From Clostridia bacterium (lineage in GTDB: Bacteria; Bacillota; Clostridia; Oscillospirales; Ruminococcaceae): a stretch of DNA of 64,000 nt. The number at the start of each line of letters is the position of its first letter. Position 1 is the stretch's first letter. The notes beneath the pieces were generated by a model. The model saw only the letters and a program-made list of their open reading frames with translations. It did no database searches and was not told where the DNA came from. Below, piece after piece: positions 16,563 to 25,430 of the stretch. Location of the stretch: assembly GCA_026001145.1 (NCBI GenBank), contig BNZN01000001.1:1-64000 (forward strand), read 5' to 3'. The position numbers were made by a program, and so were the translations under genes.

Positions 16563-19178
16563 TTAAGATTCACTCTTCGCCTTTTCATACTTGTTTTTGA
16601 GTTCAATCAACGCGTTCATAGCCTCTATCGGAGAAAGTATATTTACATCAAGATTTTCAAGAAATTCACTGACGCTGGGCTCCAACTCAGGCAAGCTTTC
16701 TGATTCATCTACCACAACTCCTGCGCTTTTGTGTTCGAACTCCAGCTCGCTTAAAATCTGAGAAGCCCTGTCAACAACCCGATCAGGCAATTTCGAAAGC
16801 TTAGAAACTGCGATCCCATAGCTTTTGTTTGTGGCCCCTTTGACAATTCGCTTAAGAAATACAATGTCATTTTCTCGTTTTTTCACCGCAATATTATAGT
16901 TTTTTACCCCTGCAAAACTTCCCTCGATATCAGTTATTTCGTGATAGTGGGTTGCAAACAAGGTTTTTGCACCACAAACTTCTTTATATAAAATATATTC
17001 CAAAATGGCCCTTGCAATGCTCATTCCATCATATGTAGAGGTCCCGCGGCCAACTTCATCCAAAATGATCAGGCTTCGCTGCGTTGCGTTATTTAAGATA
17101 TATGCAACCTCACTCATCTCAACCATGAATGTAGACTGCCCAGACATAATATCATCGCTTGCCCCAATTCTGGTATAAATCCCATCGACTATCCCAATTT
17201 TGGCAAAAGATGCCGGAACGAAACAACCAATCTGTGCCATCAAAACAATGAGTGCATTCTGCTTCATGTAAGTCGACTTGCCAGCCATGTTAGGCCCTGT
17301 TATGATGGCAACCTGATTTTGATCGTCATCTAAAACACAGTCATTTGCAACAAACCCTTCCGTACAAAGCAGGTCTTCCACAATCGGGTGCCTGCCATCT
17401 TTAATCTCAATGCCACCCTCATAAGAAACAATTGGTTTTACATATCTGTTTGAAATCGAAACAGTCGCAAACGAACACAAAACATCAAGCTCCGCCAAAA
17501 GAGCTGCTGTTCGCCCGATTCTCGCCGTCTGGTCCGCAACCCTTTTTATCAATTGGTCAAAAACCTGAATTTCCAAATCATGAAGCCGCTCACTTGCTGT
17601 AAGTATCTTCTCTTCAAGCTCCTTAAGAGAACTTGTAATGTAACGCTCACAATTGCTAAGAGTCTGCTTTCTGATGTAATAATCCGGCACCAAGTCTGCG
17701 CTTTGCCTAGAAAGTTCAATAAAGTAACCAAACACCCGGTTATACCCAACTTTCAGGGTTTTTATCCCGGTCTTTTGGCGTTCTTCATGTTCAATTTTGG
17801 CAAGATATCCCCTCGAATTTTTCAAAAGATTTCGCAGTTCGTCAATAGCCTCATTGTGCCCACGTTTGATTATCTCGCCATCTTTAAAGTTCACCGGGGG
17901 TTCTTCTGAAATAACTTCGTCTATAAGCGTTCTAACATCTTCAAGTATATCTAGCTTGCTATAGATGCTTGCTAACCCCGAAGAGTGCATGTTTTTCAAA
18001 AGATTTTTAATGTCCGGCAGTCTTCGCAAAGTGAATTCAAGACTTCTTAATTCCCTTGGACTGGCATTTCCAAACACAATCTTGGTTAAAATTCGCTCGA
18101 TATCAAAAACGCTTGCAAAAGAATCTGTTAAGTCGGAAAGTATAGCATTGTTTTGACTTAGTTCTTCAACGGCACTGAGCCGTTGGTTTATTATAGCCAT
18201 GTTCACAAGGGGCCGTGTAAGATACTTTCTCATCATACGCTTTCCCATTGCCGTTTTTGTTCTGTCTAATATTCCGAGCAAAGACCCTCGTTTCCCTTTT
18301 GTTTGAGAGTTTTCCAAAATGTCTAAATTACGTTGTGACTGGCTTCCCAAGTTAATAAACTGCGTTTCGTTATAAAAGTTTATGTCTGCAAACCGCTGCA
18401 ATCCATTTTTTTGATATTCATAAAAATAATCAAGCAAAACTCCCAAGGCAACCACACCGCAAGAAACTTCTTTAATCCCAAGCTTTTCTAAATCTGATTG
18501 CTTAAAATGCTCCGCTATCTTGGTTTTTGCAGCATTCACCTCGAATTTCGAGACATCCAACACATTTGCCGCACACATTAATCTTTCTTTCAAAAAACTC
18601 ATAACGAAACTAAGTTCTTTGATTTTAGCCGCCACCAAAATTTCTTTCGGCAAAAACCGCGCAAGCTCATTGACAATCTTATATTCCATGTTGTCACCAT
18701 TTTTGCCATCAATATCCGTAACAAAAAGTTCCCCAGTTGAACTATCAGCAAAGCAGATTCCAACAGAAGAATCCGGCCCGTTATAGTTCACGCAACAGAT
18801 ATAATTATTCTCATCCTCTTTCAGAATGCTATCTTCAATTATTGTGCCCGGCGTGATGACTCTCACAACATCTCTTTTGACAAGCCCCTTTGAATCAGCA
18901 ACGCTTTCAACCTGCTCACAAATTGCAACTTTATAACCTCTGCTCACAAGTTTTGCAACATACCCTTCATAAGAAACTGCCGGCACGCCACTCATTGGAG
19001 CTTTTTCATTACGGCCACACTCTTTACCCGTTAATATCAGATCTAATTCTTTGGAACATAGCACAGCATCGTCGAAAAACATCTCATAAAAGTCACCAAC
19101 TCTAAAAAATAAAATGTGGTCTTTATGGTTTTTTTTGATGTTGAAATATTGCTGCATCATGGGCGAAAGTGTTTCCAT
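16563..19178 (-). CDS. mutS: DNA mismatch repair protein MutS
   Basis: Recognises mismatches and starts repair. 871 residues, full length. Mismatch-binding FFRVGDFYEMF (Phe-x-Glu analogue) in domain I, Walker A GPNMAGKSTYM, Walker B region LIILDEVGRGTSTYDG, and an ATHYHE switch. A GGAGG 12 bases before ATG is somewhat far. Lies in the order miaB - ymcA-like - mutS, which parallels the Bacillus subtilis mutS neighbourhood. Confidence 0.96.
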   Translation of the reverse strand: METLSPMMQQYFNIKKNHKDHILFFRVGDFYEMFFDDAVLCSKELDLILTGKECGRNEKAPMSGVPAVSYEGYVAKLVSRGYKVAICEQVESVADSKGLVKRDVVRVITPGTIIEDSILKEDENNYICCVNYNGPDSSVGICFADSSTGELFVTDIDGKNGDNMEYKIVNELARFLPKEILVAAKIKELSFVMSFLKERLMCAANVLDVSKFEVNAAKTKIAEHFKQSDLEKLGIKEVSCGVVALGVLLDYFYEYQKNGLQRFADINFYNETQFINLGSQSQRNLDILENSQTKGKRGSLLGILDRTKTAMGKRMMRKYLTRPLVNMAIINQRLSAVEELSQNNAILSDLTDSFASVFDIERILTKIVFGNASPRELRSLEFTLRRLPDIKNLLKNMHSSGLASIYSKLDILEDVRTLIDEVISEEPPVNFKDGEIIKRGHNEAIDELRNLLKNSRGYLAKIEHEERQKTGIKTLKVGYNRVFGYFIELSRQSADLVPDYYIRKQTLSNCERYITSSLKELEEKILTASERLHDLEIQVFDQLIKRVADQTARIGRTAALLAELDVLCSFATVSISNRYVKPIVSYEGGIEIKDGRHPIVEDLLCTEGFVANDCVLDDDQNQVAIITGPNMAGKSTYMKQNALIVLMAQIGCFVPASFAKIGIVDGIYTRIGASDDIMSGQSTFMVEMSEVAYILNNATQRSLIILDEVGRGTSTYDGMSIARAILEYILYKEVCGAKTLFATHYHEITDIEGSFAGVKNYNIAVKKRENDIVFLKRIVKGATNKSYGIAVSKLSKLPDRVVDRASQILSELEFEHKSAGVVVDESESLPELEPSVSEFLENLDVNILSPIEAMNALIELKNKYEKAKSES

Positions 19179-19224
19179 TACTGCCGGTAACCTCCAACGT
19201 ATTGATCCCTCATGAATTCCTTAA

Positions 19225-19644
19225 TTAGTGGCAACCCTCACACGCACAACAACCGCCGCTGCACGAAGAATAAGCATCAGGGTCTACCGTGTATGGATCT
19301 GCACCATTGATAGCTTCGATCAAGATATAATTCAGATCCTGCACGAACTTATCCAGAAGAGCTTTTGATTCATTCAATGTTGCCATTTTAGGGTTGTTCT
19401 TAATAACGTCATAAAGTCTTTTGACTTCCAGATTCAGTTCTTTTACCCTTTCGGCGTTTTTTGATTCTTTCGCAAGCTCAAAGTTCAAATCTGCTTTGAT
19501 CTGGTTGAATTTTTCAACTTCCTGCTTCAAAGCTTCATCCAAACCCACCTGCTTCTGGGCCTCTATATATTTTTGAACCATTTCATCTTCCTGGAGCTTT
19601 AAAGTAAAATCTCGAAACAAATTAAGCGTAGTCATATTTTCCAT
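19225..19644 (-). CDS. YlbF/YmcA-family protein with Cys-rich tail
   Basis: A 139-residue, almost entirely helical protein (DEMVQKYIEAQKQVGLDEAL, then a coiled-coil-like middle) of the YlbF/YmcA family. In Bacillus these form the Y-complex with YaaT, which directs RNase Y-dependent mRNA processing. The tail has six cysteines in SSCSGGCCACEGCH, comparable to the iron-sulfur ligands reported for that complex. Position between miaB and mutS matches ymcA in Bacillus. Which paralogue it is cannot be decided from sequence alone. Confidence 0.8.
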   Translation of the reverse strand: MENMTTLNLFRDFTLKLQEDEMVQKYIEAQKQVGLDEALKQEVEKFNQIKADLNFELAKESKNAERVKELNLEVKRLYDVIKNNPKMATLNESKALLDKFVQDLNYILIEAINGADPYTVDPDAYSSCSGGCCACEGCH

Positions 19645-19677
19645 AACTGTTATCCTTTCGTTTTCATTATTATTCTT

Positions 19678-21045
19678 TCACTTTACTATTTTTTCGCCAA
19701 TCAAACTTCTTCTTGTTGCCTTTATTATCTTGACCTCAACAAACTCTCCAATCAAGTTTTTTCCCCCTTCGAATTCCACCCAAAATCCGTTTTCACATCT
19801 TCCCGAAAGAACCGACTTGCCAGCTGTTTCAGCAAAATGTTCGGGCAAAACAACCTTGATCTTTCCGCACTGTTTTTCATTTTGTTCGTCACTGATAAGC
19901 TCTTGCTCTTTTAACAACTTCTCAAACCAGATTTTTTTTTCTTCTTTGGGAACTGTATCCAGCATATCTGCGGCTTTGGTTCCTTTTCTTGGTGAATAGA
20001 GAAAAGTGAATAGCAAATTAAAGCCAACTTCCTTCACAAGGCTTAACGTTTCCAAAAATTCCTGCTCACCTTCACCCGGGAACCCCACAATTATATCACT
20101 ACCAAACGACACATCCGGCATTTTTTCCTTAAGATATCTCACCAGCGTTAAATATTGTTCTTTTGTATATCCCCTGTTCATGAGTTTCAAAATATTGTTG
20201 CTGCCACTTTGAACCGGAAGGTGTATCTGGTTGCAGATTTTTTCGCTCTCGGCAATCGTATCAATTAGTTCTTTTGAGCAATCTTTGGGGTGAGACGTAA
20301 GAAACCTGACCCTAAACCTACCCGGCAACGAATCAATTTTCGCGAGCAATTCGGCAAAATTAATCTTGGAAGTTAACCCCTTGCCATAGGAGTTAACGTT
20401 CTGGCCAAGAAGCGTAACCTCTTTGCACCCCTGCGCCACCAACTCCCTTATTTCATCTAAGATCATTTCTGGTTCTCTGCTGCGCTCACGACCTCTCACA
20501 TAAGGCACCACGCAATAACTGCAGAAATTGTCGCAGCCATATGTTATAGGGACAAGGCAGGACGTACCTGCTTCGCGGTTGATCGGCAAACCTTCAACAA
20601 TCTCGTCATCGAGTTTTGTTACGCGGACTTTCTTCTCTTCAAACAAAACTTCATGCAAAAACCTCGGCAAATAATGGATCAGGTTAGTTCCAAAAATAAG
20701 ATCTAAAAACGGAAATCTTTTTGCCAGATGATCCGCCATACCTTCTTGTTCAACCATGCACCCGCACACGCCAATAATAAGCTCCGGATTTTTGTCTTTT
20801 AACCTTTTCAAAACCCCAATATTCCCCAGAACTCTCGCGGTCGCAGTGTGTCGCACTCCACAAGTATTGTATATTATTACGTCACTTTCTTCTGTACTTG
20901 TCACCTGCTTGAAACCCAAGAGCTCAAGAACTCCGCATATTCGTTCACAATCTGCAACATTTTGTTTGCAGCCGTAAGAATGGACAAAGTAATTAGCTTT
21001 CACCCTTTGTTTGTTGTGCTTCCTTATCGCCTCCACAAGAGCCAT
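19678..21045 (-). CDS. miaB: tRNA-2-methylthio-N6-dimethylallyladenosine synthase
   Basis: Radical SAM methylthiotransferase modifying A37 of tRNAs that read U-starting codons. 455 residues: N-terminal UPF0004 domain with three cluster cysteines (SYGCKQN, YNTCGVRH, GVCGCMVEQEG), radical SAM motif CDNFCSYC in YGCDNFCSYCVVPYVRGRE, and a C-terminal TRAM domain. The start is uncertain. ATG 21045 lacks a close ribosome site, and a GAGGAG precedes a five-codon reading frame (MRHFK) just upstream. Confidence 0.95.
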   Translation of the reverse strand: MALVEAIRKHNKQRVKANYFVHSYGCKQNVADCERICGVLELLGFKQVTSTEESDVIIYNTCGVRHTATARVLGNIGVLKRLKDKNPELIIGVCGCMVEQEGMADHLAKRFPFLDLIFGTNLIHYLPRFLHEVLFEEKKVRVTKLDDEIVEGLPINREAGTSCLVPITYGCDNFCSYCVVPYVRGRERSREPEMILDEIRELVAQGCKEVTLLGQNVNSYGKGLTSKINFAELLAKIDSLPGRFRVRFLTSHPKDCSKELIDTIAESEKICNQIHLPVQSGSNNILKLMNRGYTKEQYLTLVRYLKEKMPDVSFGSDIIVGFPGEGEQEFLETLSLVKEVGFNLLFTFLYSPRKGTKAADMLDTVPKEEKKIWFEKLLKEQELISDEQNEKQCGKIKVVLPEHFAETAGKSVLSGRCENGFWVEFEGGKNLIGEFVEVKIIKATRRSLIGEKIVK

Positions 21046-21087
21046 GTTTAAATTGTTACTTAAAATGCCTCATCTCTCCTCAAAAAA

Positions 21088-21753
21088 CTACCCGCCGGGC
21101 ATTTCAGGATCTTTGATTGCCACCAACCTATATTTGTTCTTTTCTTTTTTGATCACATATATCATCTTTTTGTCAACCTGAACTTCATTCTGTTCATCAC
21201 GCAGCAACATCCGCGGCCTAACATATCCAACAGTTAGCCGAATCACACCCTCTTCCTTTTCCATGTTCGAAATCAACGGAAGATAACTATTGATCTGACT
21301 AGCCAACTGAACGTGATAAACTGATTCCTCCGACCTATAAGTGCAATAAAACCCAGAAAGATCCGCGAGGCTTTGATGTTTGAGTTTTTGTGAAGTTCCA
21401 AAAAGTTCCCCCACGCTCACTTCCACGTCGCTTTTCGGAATAATATATTCGTCATCGTCGCTTTTGGCATATTTTTTATTGTTGTTTAAAAATATGTTGT
21501 TCATTGCCGCTTCAAGCAACAAATTGTCACTAAGCTTTGCCCCTTCGTCAAACGGCACCGGATCGCACATCAAAACCGGTTCAATAAACCTTGTTAACCG
21601 TTCTTTTTCGTTACGGCCACTCAAAATGTCTGAGAAAAAACCGAACAACCAACCAAAAACTGTTATTAACCCGATTAGAGTGAAAACACATACCGTCAAC
21701 CCCGTCAGAAAGTTTTTCTTGTTGACCTTTTTCAATGACTCTCTAAACCCCAT
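21088..21753 (-). CDS. Single-pass membrane protein, unknown function
   Basis: Not recognised. A basic N-terminus (MGFRESLKKVNKKNF), one strong membrane segment (about 16-42), then about 180 soluble residues probably outside the cell, with acidic stretches (KSDDDEYIIPKSDVEVS) and a beta-rich end (MIYVIKKEKNKYRLVAIKD). The overall layout recalls small membrane-anchored proteins of unknown role in Clostridia. Start choice: ATG 21753 has AAGGGTG 8-14 bases upstream; an upstream in-frame codon at 21792 looks less likely. It sits at the head of the leftward miaB-mutS-ileS series. Confidence 0.6.
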   Translation of the reverse strand: MGFRESLKKVNKKNFLTGLTVCVFTLIGLITVFGWLFGFFSDILSGRNEKERLTRFIEPVLMCDPVPFDEGAKLSDNLLLEAAMNNIFLNNNKKYAKSDDDEYIIPKSDVEVSVGELFGTSQKLKHQSLADLSGFYCTYRSEESVYHVQLASQINSYLPLISNMEKEEGVIRLTVGYVRPRMLLRDEQNEVQVDKKMIYVIKKEKNKYRLVAIKDPEMPGG

Positions 21754-21854
21754 AAACACACCCTTTTGCTCTTCCAGAGCCACAAAACACACGCACTTAT
21801 TACGACAAGTTAATTATACAACAAATTGATTGAAACAACAAGTGCTTTAACATC

Positions 21855-21900
21855 TCATAAATCAACGAGACGCCACCCAAAAAGGTAGCGCCTTGTACTC
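21855..21900 (-). repeat. 46-bp repeat with hairpin, copy 1
   Basis: About 40 of 46 bases match the stretch at 22931-22976. On the minus strand it contains GCGCTACC / GGTGGCGT, an imperfect stem with G-U pairs, followed by CTCGTTGATTTATGA. Together the two copies bracket the secreted gene 21986-22885. Confidence 0.6.
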
Positions 21901-21985
21901 ATAGTTCTTCGTCTGTGCGCGGCAATATGCCGAGAATCATCATCTTAATCCTTATATATCTTCACTATCTGTCAAATTTGTTGAT

Positions 21986-22885
21986 TTAGAAGATGGAATT
22001 CGACAATGTTGAGTTTGTTAATGCCAAGTTTGTTGCTGTTGAGTCAGTTGATTTGGAAAGCGAGTTTGGTGTTATTGAATCTGCCGATGTTGAGCCGGAC
22101 AACGAGGAATCTGTTGTTGGCGCTGGATTCACACTCACATTCTGTAACGGCTGGCCGCCGTTCGTCGAGGCGGGAGCGACCAGAGACACTCTGTCCATTT
22201 GTCTCATTCCCTGCGAGTAGCTTGGAGACGCCTCCCCCGTTGAAAAGGGTTCTCGGAACACAAGATAGTTGGCATTTGCTGGCAAGGCAAATTCTATGGT
22301 GTCACCACGAACCTTGCCAGTAGCCCCAAAGAGGAAATCGGGCGGTTGTGGTTCCCCGTTCTCTTCTCTCTGCTTTTGCTTTTCCGGCTGCTTTTCTTCA
22401 AGACCCGTTGGGTCGTTCTCTTTTTTTTCAACAAACCAATCTTGAAGGGGTTGAGAAACTGCACTTAGCGCAAACAACAAAGGGGCCGCGAAGACGGAGA
22501 AGGGGGGATTTCTAACCAAGCGAGTGCTTACCAACAAAAGAGGTGCCAACCTTTTCCTAGCACCATCTGCCCACACACCAATAGGATGAACGTTAGCGCC
22601 TGCAAATGTAGTCGGTTTTTTGCCATCCCATATTTCGCCGCTTTGCAAGGCTTCTCGTAGTGCTGTAGCTACACGGTTTGCTTCTTTTATAATTTGCCTC
22701 GCTTCCGCTTCTGTGCCTTTGAACGTTGCCGTCTCTCCGTCCCCTTTTTGCATGTGAGCTTCAACGGCTACCAAAACTTTATCAACTTCATCCGTAAACT
22801 TATTTGCCGTAACAATCGGCGTGCACACAGTACCTGTGATCACCACCACACCACAAATGAATGCTAGTGTCTTCTTGCTTTTCAT
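21986..22885 (-). CDS. Secreted protein of unknown function, Ser/Thr/Asn-rich tail
   Basis: Not recognised. Signal peptide MKSKKTLAFICGVVVITGTV with a probable cut after VTA (about residue 27). The mature N-terminus is helical and acidic, the middle has a hydrophobic patch (VFAAPLLFALSAVSQPL) and a KEKQPEK-type charged linker. The last 45 residues are nearly all Ser, Thr, Asn, Ala and Leu (NSLSKSTDSTATN and similar). It carries the family leader hairpin (22909-22927) and GGAGG 7-11 bases before ATG. More G+C-rich than housekeeping neighbours. Possibly a host-interaction protein; that is inference from export and novelty only. Confidence 0.6.
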   Translation of the reverse strand: MKSKKTLAFICGVVVITGTVCTPIVTANKFTDEVDKVLVAVEAHMQKGDGETATFKGTEAEARQIIKEANRVATALREALQSGEIWDGKKPTTFAGANVHPIGVWADGARKRLAPLLLVSTRLVRNPPFSVFAAPLLFALSAVSQPLQDWFVEKKENDPTGLEEKQPEKQKQREENGEPQPPDFLFGATGKVRGDTIEFALPANANYLVFREPFSTGEASPSYSQGMRQMDRVSLVAPASTNGGQPLQNVSVNPAPTTDSSLSGSTSADSITPNSLSKSTDSTATNLALTNSTLSNSIF

Positions 22886-22908
22886 GAAAATTCCTCCTTC
22901 AAATTTCA

Positions 22909-22927
22909 GAGCCAGAACACCTAGCTC
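22909..22927 (-). promoter_or_regulatory. 5'-UTR hairpin of the secreted-gene family
   Basis: On the minus strand GAGCTAG, loop GTGTT, CTGGCTC, a 7-bp stem with one G-U pair, just upstream of GGAGG for the gene at 22885. Same place and shape as at 10093, 38531 and 43414. I could not find a clear -10 for this gene. Confidence 0.65.
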
Positions 22928-22930
22928 CTT

Positions 22931-22976
22931 TCATAAATCAACGAGATGCCACCCGGAAAGGTAGCGCTCTGTATTC
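22931..22976 (-). repeat. 46-bp repeat with hairpin, copy 2
   Basis: Partner of 21855-21900 in the same orientation, differing at about six positions. It lies between the leader of the secreted gene at 22885 and the broken secreted gene upstream. Confidence 0.6.
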
Positions 22977-23034
22977 TTGTTTCTTTGAATTTCACATGAG
23001 GCTAGTCATAAGCCTACGCCTCTCTGGCCCAATG

Positions 23035-23420
23035 TCAGACGATGTCAAGTTGGGATTGAAGTTTCACCAGAATCGATAAACATTTGTCTGGAATAAGTTG
23101 TTTGTCTTTGCTCTGTTCCGTTAAAATTTCCGTAGCAACCGTTCCCGTAGTAACCGGATACGGCGGGCATCCCAACTCGTCTCCACACGGCCCACCTGAA
23201 ACCCATCTCGTCTGCCGCACTAGCCGAACTTCTTTCGGCAATTTGCTGCGAAGTTTTTTCACCAAATCTATCAAACCGGCTCTTCTTCGTCCACCTGTTT
23301 TTGCCGACCGTTTTTGTCCGTCAGTTTCGGCGGTAAGGCCGTGGCAATCGGTGCCCAGGGCACAGAACTAACAATCATCACCGCCCCAAAGAATAATGCC
23401 AGCGTTTTCTTATTTGTCTA
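23035..23420 (-). pseudogene. Broken secreted-family gene, paralogue of the gene at 38576
   Basis: From about 23414 leftward the frame reads NKKTLALFFGAVMIVSSVPW then APIATALPPKL, close to the start of the 38576 protein (KNKKGLTVFFGAVMIVSPV, PIATALPPKL). The ATG codon has been replaced (the triplets before are TAG ACA), and a TGA follows at 23273-23271 after about 48 codons. Further open frame to 23035 (IDLVKKLRSKLPKEVRL and on) is probably part of the same former gene in another frame. It cannot be translated as it stands. Confidence 0.7.
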
Positions 23421-23460
23421 AACCCAGCATAGGCCAAAAACTCGGAAGCACGAAAGTTGA

Positions 23461-24051
23461 CTAACCTAAGACAACATCAGCACCACGCCGCGTCCCTACA
23501 ATCTCTCCATTGAATGTGCTGTGGACGTTTGTGTACAGCACAGCTCGCTCCCCGTTGCATAGCCCAGTGATCCGCCCACCGACCAGGCAGAGGCCATCGA
23601 AATCAGCAGCATCTTGGATTTGCAGCAACAACTGGCCGTGCGGCCCTCTTGTCACAACGAGCACGGGTTCTTGAATGTCGTAGTAGCCCAAGCAAACAGT
23701 CGAGGCATGGGCGTCGCCCCGATCAATGCGAGCTGCTAAAATTTCGCCGCCTGGTGTCCTATTAAGCTGCCTATATAAAACAAATTGCTCACCGCCATGT
23801 GTTGCGACAATATCACCATGCGTAATGTGAATGTTAGTGTAAGCGCCTGGACTCTGAACGTGCAGAATCCACTCGTCGTGCTGGCCAACTGTCACCGTGA
23901 GTTCCGGTTGTTGAAGCTCTTGTTGTTGATTCCCGCCTGTTGGGCTGCTCTTCCACGCCGCGGCTGACGCAGCCAATGCCGTTGGCGCACAAATTGCGCC
24001 GGCGAGAAGTGCTGCACAAAGCAACACCGTTAAATTTTCCTTGCTTTTCAT
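23461..24051 (-). CDS. Secreted protein with two tandem beta-rich repeats
   Basis: Not recognised. Signal peptide MKSKENLTVLLCAALLAGAI ending APTALA (about 27). After a short linker, two copies of a roughly 65-residue unit align. The first runs from ELTVTVGQHDEWILHVQ through FVLYRQLNRTPGGEILAARI. The second runs from VLVVTRGPHGQLLLQIQ through AVLYTNVHSTFNGEIVGTRR. Each has the pattern H-G-D-I/G-R-I, G-E-x-x-V-L-Y and G-E-I-x-x-x-R, suggesting a beta-sheet domain. Clearly more G+C-rich than the flanking housekeeping genes. Transcribed alone from the promoter at 24110-24138. Confidence 0.6.
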   Translation of the reverse strand: MKSKENLTVLLCAALLAGAICAPTALAASAAAWKSSPTGGNQQQELQQPELTVTVGQHDEWILHVQSPGAYTNIHITHGDIVATHGGEQFVLYRQLNRTPGGEILAARIDRGDAHASTVCLGYYDIQEPVLVVTRGPHGQLLLQIQDAADFDGLCLVGGRITGLCNGERAVLYTNVHSTFNGEIVGTRRGADVVLG

Positions 24052-24109
24052 AAATACACATCCTTTTCAAATTTTGGATCTAAACTACTTTAGCCCTTAA
24101 TTATTAAAC

Positions 24110-24138
24110 AGTCTATCATAATTTATTTTCTATGTCAA
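24110..24138 (-). promoter_or_regulatory. Promoter of the tandem-repeat secreted gene
   Basis: Minus strand TTGACA (24138-24133), 17-base spacer, TAGACT (24115-24110). A weaker hairpin (GGGCTAAA / TTTAGATCC, 24096-24076) occupies the position of the family leader hairpin. Confidence 0.7.
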
Positions 24139-24234
24139 TACCATTTTGATGAAAAAATTAATTTCGGAGAATAAGCCAAATTAACGCGAAATATTTACGA
24201 ATTTTTAAGAGTTTTGCACGAAATTTTTCATAGC

Positions 24235-24360
24235 TGATCTTTCTTGGCTTTTTTAAAGCGAAAACTCGCGTTTCAAGCAAACCAGAGAGGGAATTGCGAT
24301 TTTCCCTCTCTGGACTCTTCTTTAAAAAACGCTTTTGCCAGAACCCAAGGTGTTTGCTTT
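24235..24360 (+). repeat. Interspersed hairpin element, copy E (partial)
   Basis: Keeps the central hairpin CCAGAGAGGG / CCCTCTCTGG around ATTGCGATT and the AAAACGCTTTTGCCAGAACC flank. The ends are missing. It lies between the secreted gene cluster and efp; the rest of 24139-24399 is A+T-rich and featureless. Confidence 0.7.
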
Positions 24361-24399
24361 TTTACATGTAATCGATTGTAACGCTACATTCGTCAAATC

Positions 24400-24957
24400 C
24401 TACGCTCTTTCCATATATTCTCCGGTTCTTGTGTCTATTCTGATTTTGTCGCCCTCATTCACAAACATGGGAACCTTGATCTCTGCTCCCGTTTCTAAAA
24501 TTGCGCTCTTTGTTACGTTGGTTGCGGTGTCACCCTTAACTCCGGGTTCGGTCTCGGTTACTTCAAGAACAACAAAAAAAGGCAATTCCACTTCTAAAAC
24601 ACGGCCATTAAATGATGTGACCTTCATCTCCATGTTTTCTTTTGCAAACTTAAAGCTTGATTTCAAAATATTCTCGCTTATCTGGATCGTTTCATACGTT
24701 TCGTTGTCCATAAAATAATAAAGGTTGTCTTCATTGTACAGATATTGCATCTCTTTTCTTTCAATGAATGCCTCCGGGAACTTATCCGTCGGAGTAAATG
24801 TTTTGTCAATCACAGCTCCTGTAATTATATTCCTTACTTTCGTTCTCACAAAAGCCGCACCTTTACCAGGCTTAACATGTTGGAATTCAATTATCTGATA
24901 AGCCGCTCCATCCATTTCAAACGTCACGCCATTCCTAAAATCTCCCGCTGATATCAT
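24400..24957 (-). CDS. efp: Translation elongation factor P
   Basis: Binds stalled ribosomes and eases formation of Pro-Pro bonds. 185 residues, three beta-barrel domains. [17 protein letters not shown] start, [14 protein letters not shown] loop whose lysine (KPGKGAA) is the usual modified tip, and the C-terminal signature [16 protein letters not shown]. Start choice: MISAGDF at 24957, with GGGAGGT about 10 bases upstream. ATG overlaps the aroK TGA by 4 bases. Confidence 0.96.
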   Translation of the reverse strand: MISAGDFRNGVTFEMDGAAYQIIEFQHVKPGKGAAFVRTKVRNIITGAVIDKTFTPTDKFPEAFIERKEMQYLYNEDNLYYFMDNETYETIQISENILKSSFKFAKENMEMKVTSFNGRVLEVELPFFVVLEVTETEPGVKGDTATNVTKSAILETGAEIKVPMFVNEGDKIRIDTRTGEYMERA

Positions 24958-25430
24958 ATATTTGCTACCTCCCACTCTTTCAAGATGATTTTACTTGCCC
25001 TTAAGTAGGTTTTCTGTCGCCTCTTAAACAGCTCTTGCAACTGCTTTTTAGTGAGCCTTGCAACCAAAGGTCTGTCTGACCCTTTAATTCTGGAATAACA
25101 GGTTTCGAAACTTACATACAAGAAGAGTATATCAAAATCCTTCTCAAACATCAATATGTTTCTTTCGTTTTCAAACGTCCCGCCACCAACAGCAATCACA
25201 ACATTTTCCATCTTGGTTAATTTTTTGCAAAACTCGGTTTCAACTTCTCTAAAAAAGCTTTCACCAAACTCTTCGAATATCTGGCTTATTAACATGCATT
25301 TTTCTTCTTCAATCTTTGCATCCAAATCAACGAAACCAAGTCCCTTTTGGTACGCTATCCACCTTCCGAAGGTTGTTTTGCCAGCCCCCATAAACCCACA
25401 TATAACCAGCTTTTTGCCATCAAGCTTCAT
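24954..25430 (-). CDS. aroK: Shikimate kinase
   Basis: Phosphorylates shikimate in the aromatic amino-acid pathway. 158 residues: P-loop GFMGAGKTT, shikimate-binding DLD ([10 protein letters not shown]), the Arg in FFREVE, GGGTFEN, and the lid Arg in [10 protein letters not shown]. Start choice: [15 protein letters not shown] at 25430 fits the family; the longer frame from 25535 runs through the upstream gene. It overlaps that gene by 11 bases and efp by 4, so the three are an operon. Confidence 0.93.
   Translation of the reverse strand: MKLDGKKLVICGFMGAGKTTFGRWIAYQKGLGFVDLDAKIEEEKCMLISQIFEEFGESFFREVETEFCKKLTKMENVVIAVGGGTFENERNILMFEKDFDILFLYVSFETCYSRIKGSDRPLVARLTKKQLQELFKRRQKTYLRASKIILKEWEVANI

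Noticed and set aside
16540-16606. N-terminal extension of ileS into mutS
   Set aside because: The first 22 codons overlap mutS and lack a ribosome site; GTG 16540 has a strong one and fits the family start.
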